Shown here piece by piece: positions 45,580 through 57,084 of a stretch of DNA of 64,000 nucleotides. The notes under the pieces are model-generated. The model searched no databases. It was not told the DNA's origin and saw only the letters and a list, made by a program, of their open reading frames with translations. The DNA is from Hanleya hanleyi. Lineage: Eukaryota > Mollusca > Polyplacophora > Lepidopleurida > Hanleyidae. Every line of letters begins with the position of its first letter. The stretch's first letter is position 1. The position numbers were made by a program, and so were the translations under genes. Location of the stretch: assembly GCA_036873755.1 (NCBI GenBank), contig JAVTVY010025177.1, positions 1-64,000 on the forward strand, read 5' to 3'.

Positions 45580-45735
45580 GAATAGGCCTCGGCCTTCGGA
45601 GAGCTTGTCGTGAGAGGCGACTAACTGGGACACCCATGCATGGGGTTCCCTGGTGGTAAAAGGAATAGGACCAAACTTCGACTGAAATAATGTTCAAAGG
45701 GACTTTAAATCATGTTCACACGCTCACTCACTAAT
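45580..45735 (+). repeat. SINE-like gastropod repeat, plus orientation
   Basis: AGCTTGTCGTGAGAGGCGAC, TAACTGGGACACCC, GGGGTTCCCTGGTGGTAAAA, GGAATAGGACC, then GGGACTTTAAATCATGTTCA and a CACTCACTCAC end. Confidence 0.85.
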
Positions 45736-45739
45736 TGGA

Positions 45740-46320
45740 TTTGCTGGGTGTAATTATTATGGGTGATTATATCACTGGGTAATTATTATCAGGACTCGAT
45801 GTCCGGCGAACATTGATCGGCCATTATTCCTGACGAGACCAGAAATGGTCTGTGATGTATTTCAAGATGTTTTCATGAATAGTGACTATCAAATATATCA
45901 AAATGAAAGTTTCAAATTTTAATTGAAAAAAAGAAAAAAAATCTGGTCCAGTTTGATTGGCCACCTCCGAGAATAGCTCTAATGGTGTCGGGTGAAATGA
46001 TCCTATCTCTGGCGGTCTTGTCTCGAAAAAATGGTGGGGAATGTATGTTGAATTTGTTTTTTTGTTTTGGCGGAAAGGCAAGGCTACTATGTGTGGTGAG
46101 TTTTCTCCAGATGTGCTCAGCCAATTTACTACATATTGAGGCATTTTTTTTACTTGTTTCTAACCTGTAGGCTATGGGTACCAGTTTCGCTGTTTCAGTC
46201 AATCAAAATTGCACCGGGCCACGTTGTCAGAATGGAGGGTACCCGAATTCTGAGCGATAAAGAAAAAAAAAATCGGCATGCACTATTCCATATTTTCTTC
46301 TTATTTTGCCAAGCTTTAAT
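45740..46320. other. No recognisable gene
   Basis: Overlapping frames of 62-106 codons on both strands, none with a known motif. CATGAGCAGTGTGACTAACG with TCACAGGACCTACGAAG (46325-46361) is inverted at 50226-50262. Confidence 0.4.
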
Positions 46321-46504
46321 GCACATGAGCAGTGTGACTAACGTCACAGGACCTACGAAGTACAGTAGGCATCAGGACTCGAACGCGAACTGAACTCTTG
46401 GAAATCCCCACCCCCAGTTGAAATCCTGCCTATATTAAGATGGGCACCGCCCAAGTCAGAATCGCCAGTGATTTTCATCAAAAATCACCAGACATTTCAT
46501 CAAA

Positions 46505-46700
46505 AGTACGTCAGCTCAGAACTTGTTGGTAACAGTCTCCTAATGCGCCTTCATTCCAAAAATAAATAACGATCGCCGATTTAATTTTACAATTTTTTAA
46601 TTAAAGGAAACAGATTGAATAATATAGGTTCAGTAGATTTCAAGCTTTACGTGTGAAAATACATTTACATCTCTTTAATGGTTTTCAGTGCTCTTGTCCA
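46505..46700 (+). repeat. Dispersed repeat, copy of 53.40-53.58 kb
   Basis: ATAACGATCGCCGATTTAAT, GGAAACAGATTGAA, AATACATTTACATCTCTTTA, TGGTTTTCAGTGCTCTTGTC match 53420-53575 in order. The left part (AGCTCAGAACTTGTTGGTAA, CTAATGCGCCTTCATTCCAA) is also the end of the palindrome at 48.18-48.55 kb. A weak later match (CCCTGTTTTATCGCTCTAAT near 47330 to CCCAGTTTTATCAGAGCG near 53632) suggests a longer shared element. Confidence 0.7.
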
Positions 46701-48170
46701 GGATCAAAACAACTTTTTGAATCACATTATTTTCCCAACAATACAACAAATTTTTATATATAGTACTATGGTAGAAAGGTAGCATTTATGTAGTTTACGG
46801 TAATTCAACTCAAGACCAACACCTTCTATGCAAAAGATAATAATGATTCTATGTCATTCTCCTGAGCATAACCGGTACAAAGACGAATAAATAGCGTCTC
46901 TACATCACGTTGTTATCTAGATATATGAGAAAACACATTTTGGGTATCGGCAATCTGATGAATGTACTATTCCGGTTTTCTTGTTTCACATTATATTCTA
47001 TGGCGGTTGATCGGTGATTTTCTTCATTGATAAACCTTAAACCACCTCAGCTTCGTTGTGTGAATCGGAATTGCATTGCTGTGACACACCAGCACACTCC
47101 GTGGCAGTGATTCTGTATCCCCTAATCAAGGAATCAAAATGGATCAAGATTTGAAATGACAAGAGAAATTTAGACATATTTTGTTTACACATGTAATTTT
47201 TTGTTCAAATTATATCCAAGTGTGATATATAGTCAATATTCAAGAGGTACAAAAAACCCCAAAGTATGTCCTCATATTTTCACATCCATGCCAAGAAATA
47301 CTGCATTGAAAAGGGTCCATTTAGCCTACCCTGTTTTATCGCTCTAATCAGCAAATGGCGGGGTCATATTTCTGCTGTCAAAATTGTATTTCCCTCCAAA
47401 GTCTTAACCCTTGAATCCAAGTCACACACTCTCTGATGCAAAGTAATGATTGTCCTAACTATCCGATTAGCACATTATGAACATGTCTTTGGTCATAGTG
47501 TACATATCATAACTCACATCAATGCTTTCTGCTATATTATTTCAATGATATGGTTTAACAATTTAAGTTATGCAAACAGCGCTGATTGTTTGAGGGTATA
47601 TGCAGTAGGCCTATGCTGTCGGGCAATTGTGGAATTGTCCCAGATGCACGTTAAGATTAATCTCAGTAATAGGGCCATGTGGCATACAGTGGAATGTCGA
47701 TCAATGACAGGGTATTTTTAGCCGGACAGGACTCGGTGGTGGTAACTGATACTCATTAAATGCGATAAAACGCTGGAGCAAAACGGACCACAGTTTTCTT
47801 GGCATGATGATCAAAGTTACGTTATCTAGTTAAATTCTACCCAAAGAAAATAAATTAAGACCCTTTAAACAGCCGTCATGGCTTTGTTTCACCCTCAGTA
47901 AACTTTTATCATTGTTGCTCACACAGACTAATCTGAAGGATGATACCACATCTTTCTTTCTTCTGCTGGTTTATTGCACCAGGCTGACTTAATTGGTTGA
48001 TGTAGGATATTTCACCATCAGTGGGTAATTTGACCTGAATTTGAAGCCTGATGTGGTCAATGATTAAATGTTTGGATGTGAAATAGGATACACGTTAAAG
48101 GCTACAGTTTACATATATCTATAACAATATACTGAAGTGTTAATTATAAATCTAATTTTAATCAGAATTA
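46701..48170. other. Mostly unassigned
   Basis: AT-rich, with no gene recognised. It may be the interior of the repeat shared with 53.4-53.7 kb. Confidence 0.35.
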
Positions 48171-48176
48171 TTTCAG

Positions 48177-48550
48177 ATCAGAATGCCCTAATGCACGTTC
48201 ATGCCAAAAATCAAGGTTCTAATGTCAACGGTTCTCCTTATTTTGCCGACGAAAGGATTCGAATGGACTGACTCACTGACTCATTACCGGACAATTTGCG
48301 ATCTGTAGCCTACTTCGTAGGAATTTAGAAAGGAAAATCAGTTATATTCATGAAATTTAGGTAATAAGCTATTCAAATTATTCCTACGAAGTAGGCTACA
48401 GATCGCAAATTGTCCGGTAATGAGTCAGTCAGTCCATCCGAATCCTTTCGTCGGCAAAATAAGGAGAACCGTTGACATTAGAACCTTGATTTTTGGCATG
48501 AAAGTGCATTAGGGCATTGTTACCAGCAAGTTCTGAGCTGATCGAATTCT
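48177..48550. mobile_element. Near-perfect palindrome (foldback) element
   Basis: The left arm 48182-48330 (TGCCCTAATGCACGTTCATG, GTTCTAATGTCAACGGTTCT, CGAAAGGATTCGAATGGACT, TTTGCGATCTGTAGCCTACT) pairs with the right arm 48383-48523, differing at few sites. The spacer is about 55 bp. The outer right end AGTTCTGAGCTGAT matches 46.51 kb inverted. Confidence 0.9.
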
Positions 48551-48666
48551 GATGAAAATTTGATTTATAATTAATTTATTATTATTTATTGATGACTCGA
48601 GTGCGCTGTCATGCCCATCAGGAACCCTTGGCTGTATTCTTCACTGTGACTTTTAAGCGCCTGGGA

Positions 48667-48960
48667 CTAACTTCGGCCGCCCAGCACTAAAGCAAAAAAA
48701 AAAATGATGCGCCCAGCTCTCGAAAATATCAGTAACTTTAATGGTACTTGCCAAAATATGTCGGCATTATACGTTTCCAGGTAGCTCCGCCATGTTTTCC
48801 CTAATAGTCCACGGCACGCTTCCCGAACATCTGCCGTAAATTGTTGGAAATATTCGGGAACCCTCGTGATCATGCTGGTCGCTGTTAGCCGGTGGTATTG
48901 CGGAAAGCTACCGAAATCCCAGAATCTCGCGTCGGGCGAGCTGTATATGCCACGATGCAT
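48667..48960 (-). CDS. Unrecognised open frame, possible exon
   Basis: A minus frame of 97 codons in a locally GC-richer patch reads like normal protein for its first 70 or so residues (for example WDFGSFPQYHRLTATSMITR, VPEYFQQFTADVREACRG, TWRSYLETYNADIFW) and then becomes low quality. A GT follows at WQ|GTACCA but is a weak donor. An 86-codon frame overlaps on the plus strand (48866-49126), so strand bias gives no help. I do not recognise a family. It may be a first exon, a decayed element or chance. Confidence 0.22.
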   Translation of the reverse strand: MHRGIYSSPDARFWDFGSFPQYHRLTATSMITRVPEYFQQFTADVREACRGLLGKTWRSYLETYNADIFWQVPLKLLIFSRAGRIIFFFALVLGGRS

Positions 48961-48964
48961 GAAG

Positions 48965-50590
48965 GAAGCAAATCATTTGATCGGAGAATGGAGGTTGTTA
49001 TTTCGTCTGCTGCGAAGTTTTACCGAGCCACGAATATCACTTGACATGTATTTTATAAATCAATGTCATGAAGCGCCAAGCAACTTTGAAAAACTTCTTC
49101 TCACAGAAGCGTCAGAGGTCCAATGAAGGTAAATCTTTTGTTGGCTTTCGGTGGTCGTTGTTGTTGTTCTAAAACGTCAGCTTCCAAAAAATATTTTGAT
49201 TATATCTATATTAAAAGCACACATGCATGTGTGCGCTCGCTCGTACGTCGTAATCAGTCTATTAGATCTACATGTACTATCTATAATATGGCTAGTTTAA
49301 CAGTACACTTGAATCCAGTATTAAACTGGAGATTCCTGAGTAATCTATTTTTAGCCTAACTTACATTGTAATGTTGACACATTCCGATGGTATCCGTTTT
49401 CACTCATTTGCTGGTCTTGGAATTTCGTTGAGATTGAAGGGATATTATACTGCACGTTTTATATATCCAGCCTATACAACATTGCATCATTTCTTCAGTT
49501 CAGTCATTAGTTAAAAAATGTTCTACCTCAAAAAGAAATAAAAAATGACTGGATTTTATGAGAGAAATTACTAAATTTCAATACAACAATGACCCTATTA
49601 TATGTTATTACTGAAGAAATCGATAATAAAATCATCGTTGTGTTTTAAATTCAGTAACCTATAACCAGTTGTTTATTTTGTTCGTGTGTGCTTTATTGTT
49701 CATTGATTATTATTATGTACTCTCTTCAGATGAGGTACCTTGAAGTTGAATGCCAAATAAATATATCCATGGAGAATGGCTCTCTAGCGATGCCTGATTT
49801 GATTCTTGCATTCTAACAAATCTCTGATCTTGACCTTTCTCAATTCAGATTTGTGTTTCTTATCCAGTTTCCTGTCTTATTTAGGACTACAAACATTTAC
49901 TTCTCAACTGCTCTGACAGAGCATCATTCCCTACGCTAATTTAAGAAAAATCGCCTAATGCCGAGAGGGGGGGGGGGGTTCCCCGCTCTCTCGGACTCTC
50001 CCCCCAACACTTCGTGCTGTACTGCTGGGCTGATCAGTCTCCAGGGTAATAGAAACTGAGGGCGATAATAGTTGCTACGCTAATGACTCACCAGCGGTGA
50101 CATCTGGAAAAGTTAATAGTTCCCACTGTCAATTAGAGACGCTATATAAATTCTCTCATGGTAGCACACAGGGCCCCCAAGTCATCTCTCGAGTACACAC
50201 TTAAATTATCTCAAATCCTATTTCGTAGGTCCAGTGACGTTAGTCACACTGCCATGTGCTAGTATGGTCATAAATGGGAAATACAACTGGTACCTTTGAT
50301 CTAGATAAGGACACTAAGCATGGGGATATTAGTCAAGAAATAGATTTCATGCTATTCCATTGGTTTAAAATCGCCAGTTGTCAGTCGATTACATGGAGAA
50401 TCGTCTCTGCATTTCGGTTGTGATCGTCATGTACGAGGCAACAATGAGGAAGGCTGAAGAAAAGCCAACAGAACGGAAGAGTGTCTAGCCAAAGCGAGCG
50501 TATACCGTATACAGATAATTTCCATTTATACTCACAATACACCAATTAACTCCCTTGGTCCAGTATCTATCCAGAAAAATAATTTATACT
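48965..50590. other. No recognisable gene; G/C tracts
   Basis: A G13-14 run near 49967 is followed by CCCCGCTCTCTCGGACTCTC. GTGCTGTACTGCTGGGCTGA near 50017 resembles the 5S-like piece at 29.02 kb. GTAGGTCCAGTGACGTTAGT (50229) is the inverted partner of 46.34 kb. Confidence 0.4.
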
Positions 50591-50719
50591 AGCACCTCCT
50601 ATATAAAGTATTTTGATTACGGACCGAAAAATTGTATAATTCATATATATGTATATATGTCATCCCTGTAAAATACTCCCGTGTAAAAATTAATGCTTGA
50701 CTGTTCACCTTATTAATTT

Positions 50720-50862
50720 GATAAGCACTTCTTTTTTTTTTCTTTTTTCTTTTGTTGCTTTTTTGCTGTTTCTGTCATTATGTATTATGTATGATGTATT
50801 TTCCCCCCATATACCACCGAGAGTGGTCTGGGCGTAATAAAATAATCTAATCTAATCTATAC
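50720..50862 (+). repeat. Probable 3' tail of a retroelement
   Basis: Pyrimidine-rich tract, then GTATTATGTATGATG, ACCGAGAGTGGTCTGGGCG and a tail AATAAAATAATCTAATCTAA plus TCTA. Short tandem tails of this kind (TAATC)n end many LINE 3' UTRs. No coding part is present, so this is an inference. Confidence 0.45.
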
Positions 50863-51174
50863 AAAAAAACGCCTGTATGGTAAGGTATGGGTTGGCCCGC
50901 ACCTGTTCACCGACCTCGCACAGAAGATAGTGACGAAAGGTTATCATCACTCATGAATGTCAATAGATTACTACTCTCTGCTGATTGCTGATATGCTGTA
51001 TCAGTTTCCACGCGGTGAAACTTATTTTCACTGGACTAAAAGTTCCTATCTCTCGTGAGAACGTTTCCATCAGGGCGAGGCTTTTTCATGGCATGAATAT
51101 TCAATAGCTTTTATTTTATGACAAGTAGCAAATACCGTCAACCTATCCCATTGTGAAGGAAAAGTTGGTGTCTG

Positions 51175-52630
51175 TTTTTACCCCTCAGCCTATTAGGCTG
51201 CGGGGTCTTGTCGTTGGCATGTACGTCCGGTCGTCCGGTCGTCCGTCCGGTCGTCCGGTCGTCAACAATTCTTGTGATCGATCTAGAAACCGAACCGTTG
51301 CTTCTAGAGACTTCAAATTTGGTACACAGAATTGTTGGGTGGTCAACCACAAGCCTATTGAATCTGGACCCGATTGGTTGGAAACTTTGGCGGCCATCTT
51401 TAATTTATGCGAAACCATCACAGCTTTCTCGTTACCAAGCTTTCTTTAGAACGACTTACCCTAGGCACACCAAACTTGCCGTGCACATCCATATGCTCAT
51501 GACCCAGAACCCTATTGAATCTGGACCCGATTGGGTGGAAACTTTGGCGGCCATCTTTAATTTATGCGAAACCATGAATCTTGTGTATCTCGGAAACCAT
51601 TTTGCTGTTCAGTGTGAAACTTTGTAGAGATTATCGATACATCAAGAAACTTTGAAGGAATGACCAAACCAGTTTTCCTGATTAGGTGAAAGCCTTGGTG
51701 GCCATCTTTAATTTATGCAGAATCTTTAATGATGTATTTCTTTGATACCATTGAAGTATTCTATATGAAACTTCTCGTTACCAAGCTTTCTTTAGAACGA
51801 CTTACCCTAGGCACACCAAACTTGCCGTGCACATTCATATGCTCATTACCCAGAATCCTATTGAATCTGGGCCCGATTGGGTGGAAACTTTGGCGGCCAT
51901 CTTTAATTTATGCGAAACCATGAATCTTGTGTATCTCGGAAACCATTTTGCTGTTCAGTGTGAAACTTTGTAGAGATTATCGATACATCAAGAAACTTTG
52001 AAGGAATGACCAAACCAGTTTTCCTGATTAGGTAAAAGCCTTGGCGGCCATCTTTAATTTATGCAGAATCTTTAATGATGTATTTCTTTGATACCATTGA
52101 AGTGTTCTATACGAAACTTGGTATACAGCATCGATGTATCAAGAGACTTGACTTGCACTGAATAACCACATCAATTCTTTTGAGAGGCGGGAAGGATGGC
52201 CGGCCATTTTTAATTTATGCAAAATCATTAATGATCTCTATCTCTGATACCGTTTAAGTGCTCGATATAAAATTTGGTAAACATCATCGATGCAGCAAGA
52301 GACTTATGATGAATGACAGAACTGGTTTCTCTGATTGGGTGGAAATCTTGGTGGCCATCTTTAATTTATGCAAAATCTTTAATGATATATATCTCGGATA
52401 CCATTTAAGTGTTCTATATGAAACTTGGTATACAGCATCGATGTATCAAGACACTCGTAATGAAGATCAGTTCCTCTGAATGGCCGGAAGGATAGGCGGC
52501 CATCTTTAATTTATGCAAAATCATTAATGATCTCTCTCTGATACCGTTCAAGTGCTCGATGTAAAATTTGATATACATCATCAGTGCATCAAGAAACTTA
52601 CGATGAATGACAGAACTGGTTTCTCTGATT
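51175..52630 (+). mobile_element. Hairpin-head element with units of about 150 bp
   Basis: The head CCCCTCAGCCTATTAGGCTG plus CGGGG folds. TTGTCGTTGGCATGTACGTC and (GGTCGTCC)n follow to 51262. Units carry GGCGGCCATCTTTAATTTAT plus GC at 51393, 51550, 51701, 51896, 52047, 52203, 52353 and 52499. 51426-51771 and 51772-52117 are a further tandem duplication of 346 bp with few differences. Short frames within are by-products. Confidence 0.87.
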
Positions 52631-52633
52631 GGG

Positions 52634-52928
52634 CGGACTTTCTACATCACTAAGGAATCACTGTTCAGCGACTAATGTTGTCATACTTGGAGACTTCAAC
52701 AATGACTTTGCTGTCGACTCGGCTGAAACAACCAAGATAAACGACTTCTTCCAAGAGTATGGGCTCTTTCCCTTAATCCACACCCCAACCACAGATCTTA
52801 GGACAACCATTGACCAGATTTTCACCAATTTCAAACTCACAGATATACAATTTGGTGTCCATGAAACATATTATTCATATCACAAGGCTGTTTGGATTGC
52901 CATCCACCCACCCTCATCCTCTGCTTGA
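52634..52928 (+). pseudogene. Endonuclease/exonuclease/phosphatase (EEP) domain fragment of a transposable element
   Basis: The plus frame shows VVILGDFNNDF (the GDFN metal-site motif), IHTPTTDLRTTIDQIFTN (compare 'PTt..ttIDhIyTN') and GVHETYYSYHKAVWIAI, where the usual SDH end is SYH. These are the C-terminal motifs of APE-type endonucleases of LINEs and of Helentron-type elements. The N-terminal half and any RT or helicase are absent. The sequence starts within a few bases of the end of the tandem array, with the frame running out of it. Which element class it belongs to is not decided. Confidence 0.75.
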
Positions 52929-53021
52929 TCACAGATGGAAAGAGACAGACAATCAACAGGTACACAGGGATTCATACAGTTATTGCTATCAAAGACTTTT
53001 ATTATTGTTTAGATTATTATT

Positions 53022-53070
53022 AGGGTTCAAAGCCAAAATGGCTTGAAGCCTTTTGTTTTTGTTCAGAATA
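53022..53070 (+). repeat. Hairpin resembling an element head
   Basis: GGTTCAAAGCCAAAATGGCT plus TGAAGCC folds (stem GGCTTCAAGCC / GG.TTCAAAGCC). No CGTCCG tract or tandem units follow. Confidence 0.55.
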
Positions 53071-53299
53071 TTCTGTTCTTCCGCCATATTTTTCGCACGG
53101 GCTATGTCAAAATATTTATTATAATCCTTCAATGCATCCAACATCCCACACTGAATTTATCATATTTTAATCTTTTACAAGCCACTGCTAAAGCATCTTC
53201 TGCATTCAACCAAATCTTTCAGGCTTTTACTTATGCATTTTTCATTCATTGTGTACCAATATACACTGACTAAAACTGTCTGGCTGAGGGGTTGTTGCA

Positions 53300-54220
53300 C
53301 CTTTTAGGTGCTGCCTCATGTTCCGTCTGTAGCCCAACTGGTGGTCGATTACAGTGTGAATTCAAACGAGAGGAAAAAAGCCCGGGCATACTGTTCACCA
53401 TGTAATCCCTATTTATGAATAACGATCACTGATTTAATATTTTACAATTTGAAAACAACAGGAAACAGATTAAAGAACAAAATGTTCAGTCGATGTCGTG
53501 TAAAAATACATTTAATTTAATGGTAAATAAAATACATCTCTTTGATGATTTTCAGGGCTCTTGTCCGTTATCAAAACACTCCCATGGCATTTGCGAGAGC
53601 TGTCTGATGGAATATGAATCGCGACTGTTTACCCAGTTTTATCAGAGCGCGGGGTGAAATCAGAGTGCGGAATGAATTCATGTGATGACACTGTTATTAT
53701 GCATAAAAAATAATTAAAAAAAAAGAAAAAAGGTTGCAAAACTAAAAGAAATATCATATAGATTGCAGATACACTTGGCAATACTTTGGTAGTTTAAGGT
53801 ATCACATTCCAGATAAACAATTTGCGGTGTTATTTTATTGTAATCCACACCTTGGCCAACCGATGTGGATATCTATTGTCACAATCTTTAGCTTTCACTG
53901 GATGCCCCCGGCTTTGCTATGTACGGAGGACCAGACGGCTATAGAACTGTTATCACTTATACAATTATAGTGTTCTTGGCAGGACGTAATTATTGAACCA
54001 TAACCATTTAATTCGTTTTTGTTTTCCTTGTACACTAACACAGGTTAATTACACAAAGATATTTCCTTCTGAAATGATTAGCCGACGATTATGTTCGACT
54101 TTCACACGTATGCCTGATATATTCGGGAAATGTGGTGTGAAATTTGTGTATTGGTGATAAAGAAATTTGATGTAACATGACCCACTGTTAGACCATGGCC
54201 TACAAATAGTTTTGAATATA
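53300..54220. other. Mostly unassigned; dispersed repeat at 53.40-53.58 kb
   Basis: 53400-53580 is the second copy of the 46.5 kb repeat, with a GTAAATAAAATACATC insertion-like difference. The rest is AT-rich with no gene. Confidence 0.5.
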
Positions 54221-54362
54221 ACATAAGGCAGGCCTTCAATTATGTCCTATATGTCCTATATTTTTTTAGTTGTCCTATATTTTCCTATATTTCTGAAAAA
54301 TGTCCTATATTTCCTATATTTTTGCCCTGAGTCTCTTTCAAATTATTAAATTACTTCAGGGA

Positions 54363-57084
54363 CAGGGGTTATTCTAGCCCAAAATTTATAATAGGCTCAA
54401 TTTTCGAAAAGAGATAAACTCAATTTTTCTCTATAAACTCAATATTTCAGACTTTTTCATAGTAAAAGATATGAAACTCAATATTTCAGACTTGTTCATA
54501 GGTGAAAGTTTCAAGAAACATTATATTCAAGTTATTCATCGATATTGTAATTATGATGCACACTATAATAACTAAAGAATAGGTACTGAAGCTGCTGAAT
54601 TGTATGTTCTTTATTTCTCCATTCTTTGGGTTTGACTAGCATGCACCACCAGTGTGGTTTTATTATGCAACTCAGAAGAGTGTTGGACAGAGGAACTTGC
54701 AACAAAAAGACATGCTAAGCTCCCCACCCTCCCCTCCCCCTAAAAAAACCCACAGTCAAAAAAAAATTTTTGGAAAGGGGGGGGGGGCGGAGAATCGTGT
54801 TAAAATTCTTTGTTAACAAGACATTCCGACATGCAAGACATACCTAAATTTCCATAAAGGTAGAACAGAGAAAGGTAGCTTTGAAATGATGCAATAGCAT
54901 CAGTATTCTAATATTATTCCAACTACTGTGGCTGGCCCTTCATGATAAACGCAGAAATTATATAATTATTTCATTTACCAGCAGAACTGTTTTGCGTTTA
55001 ATTACTTTTCAAAAGATTTTGTATCATGTTAGGCCGTAACAGATAGGACACCAACAGTGGTCCAATCAACGAGTGCCTAAGAGAGATCGGTCGGCTTTCC
55101 CAGATGCATGTAGCGATTGTGAACAACAACACCAGGGTTAAACTGTGTCAAAAAAACTGTATTTGTCGAGAGTAAACGCAGCAATGACATACCCACACTG
55201 ACAAGTAAATATGAGGAGGAACTTAATATTTTTTCGCACGCCAAATATCAGAATAATGAAAAAAAAACTGAATTTTGCCCTAAACTCCATTTTTATACGC
55301 CCGCCCAAAAGGCGGTCGTATTATGGGATGGCGGTTTCCAACCGTCTGTCCGTCTGTCCGGTCTATATCTGGGACAGTTTCCCATCCACAGCTCCAATTT
55401 TTGGTGAGTGGATACCCTACGGGGAGACGATGTGTCGCGTACCAAAATGAAGGTCAAGGTCACAGGTCAAGGGTCACTGGCCTAAAAAACAGGAAATCAC
55501 TGAAGTGTTCGTGTCCAGTCTATATCTCTGAAAGTTTTCTATCCACAGTTGCAATTTTTTGTTGGATACGCCAGGTGGAGACGATGTGTCGCGTACCAAA
55601 ATTGAGGTCGAGGTCAGAGGTCAAAGGTCACTGTTGCCAAAAATCAGGAAATCATTGATCGTTGACAGTTTTCTATCTAAAGTTCTAATTTTTGGTGAGT
55701 GGATGCCCTAGGGGGGGAACGATGTGTTGCATATTAAATGTAGGTCAAGGTCAGAGGTCAAAGGTCAGTGTAATTAAAAAATCAGGAAATCGTTAAAAAT
55801 TTCTAATTTTTTGTGAGTGGGTTCAATAGGCGGAAATGAAGTGATGCGTACCAAAAATTAGGTCAAGGTCAAAGGTCACCGACCCCAAAATTAGGAAATT
55901 ATTAAAAATAACATTTTTTGTGTCAGTAGATACATTAGGGGACACGATGAGTCACATACCAAAATGTAGGTCAAGGTCAAAGGTCAAGGTCACTGTGACC
56001 CCAAAATCGTGAAATTGTTAAAAATCATGAATTTTTGTGTCCATTGAGAAATTGAGGGGAGACGGTTTGTCATGTATCAAAATTTAGGTCAAGGTCAAAG
56101 GTCGAGGCCACTGTGAACCCAAAATCAGGAAATCATCAAAAATCATGATTTTTTGTGTGCATTGTTAGATTGAGGGAAGACAATGTGTTGTGTATCAAAA
56201 TTGAGGTCAAGGTCAAATGTCAAGGTCACTGTGACACCAAAATCAGAAATCATTAAAAGTCACATTGACATATGCCTGTCGAAGACGAGGTCGTGTAATG
56301 CGATGTTGCGTTCTGTCCATTCATCCATTAAAATTTGTTGTCCATGCGATAGCTCTAGTTTCAAGGTATGGATTGGTACCAAACTTTGAGTATACCTTAC
56401 TCGCATGACAAAGTGGAGCCATACATATGAGGTCAATTTGTCAAAGGTCTAGGTCGCAAAAATGAATCAAGCTTAGCTGACTGAATGTGGTGGAATATTG
56501 TTGGAATATGCAAAAGTCTTTCCCCTGCATTTATATGATATTGTCCTGTTGAGTTGTCTCCCATGTTTGAAACGCTTCATTTAGTTAAACTGTTGTGAAA
56601 TAAAAACCATACATTTACTAATTTAACGGGGAGAGGAGTCCTTCATGAACCTCACATCTGTTTATTAACTCAAGGACAAAGGTTTACTTCATCTCTTTCT
56701 TCTTCCTTCATGAAAAATTCTCTCATCTGAAAGGAATTCATTTGCAGGAAAACTACTATTTTCTTGTGTTTGACTATTGTCAATTTCAGTGTGGGATATG
56801 TAAGCTCTAAGCTATTGCTTCAAGGTCAACTAGTTACCAAGAGTTGAGCTCATTTTAGTTTATCATTCAATATAAGATGTGATATATGTTACATTCTTAT
56901 AAGCAAAAAATTGTAGACCTTTCTCTGGATTGCTAGATCAATTGGAATCAAGGCTATCAAACAATCTTGAAATTTGAACCAATGTAATTGCAGATATACG
57001 GGCGTATATTGAAGCCCCTTGGGCTCTTGTTGAGAATTTTTAATCGGGATTACGACGATTAAAAAAGGGCTAGAATAACCCCTG
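54363..57084. mobile_element. Inner TIR element, 2.72 kb
   Basis: CAGGGGTTATTCTAGCCC (54363-54380) and its exact complement (57067-57084). AACTCAATATTTCAGACTT repeats follow the left end. A clear target duplication is not seen (TACTT occurs on both sides but is offset on the left). No transposase. Confidence 0.78.
55298..56330 (+). mobile_element. Hairpin-head element with AGGTCA-rich tandem units, copy 2
   Basis: The head CGCCCGCCCAAAAGGCGGTC plus GTATTATGGGATGGCGG, then CCGTCTGTCCGTCTGTCCGG. About eight units follow with AGGTCAAGGTCA-type runs (for example AGGTCAAGGTCAGAGGTCAA at about 55742) and CACTGTGACCCCAAAATCAG. After about 56275 a different, related unit follows (CGATAGCTCTAGTTTCAAGG, GGTACCAAACTTTGAG). 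It is homologous to 23.27-24.48 kb. Confidence 0.87.

Noticed and set aside
46360..46395. B-box-like GTTCGAGTCC on the minus strand (tRNA or SINE promoter)
   Set aside because: No A box or tRNA fold was found next to it.
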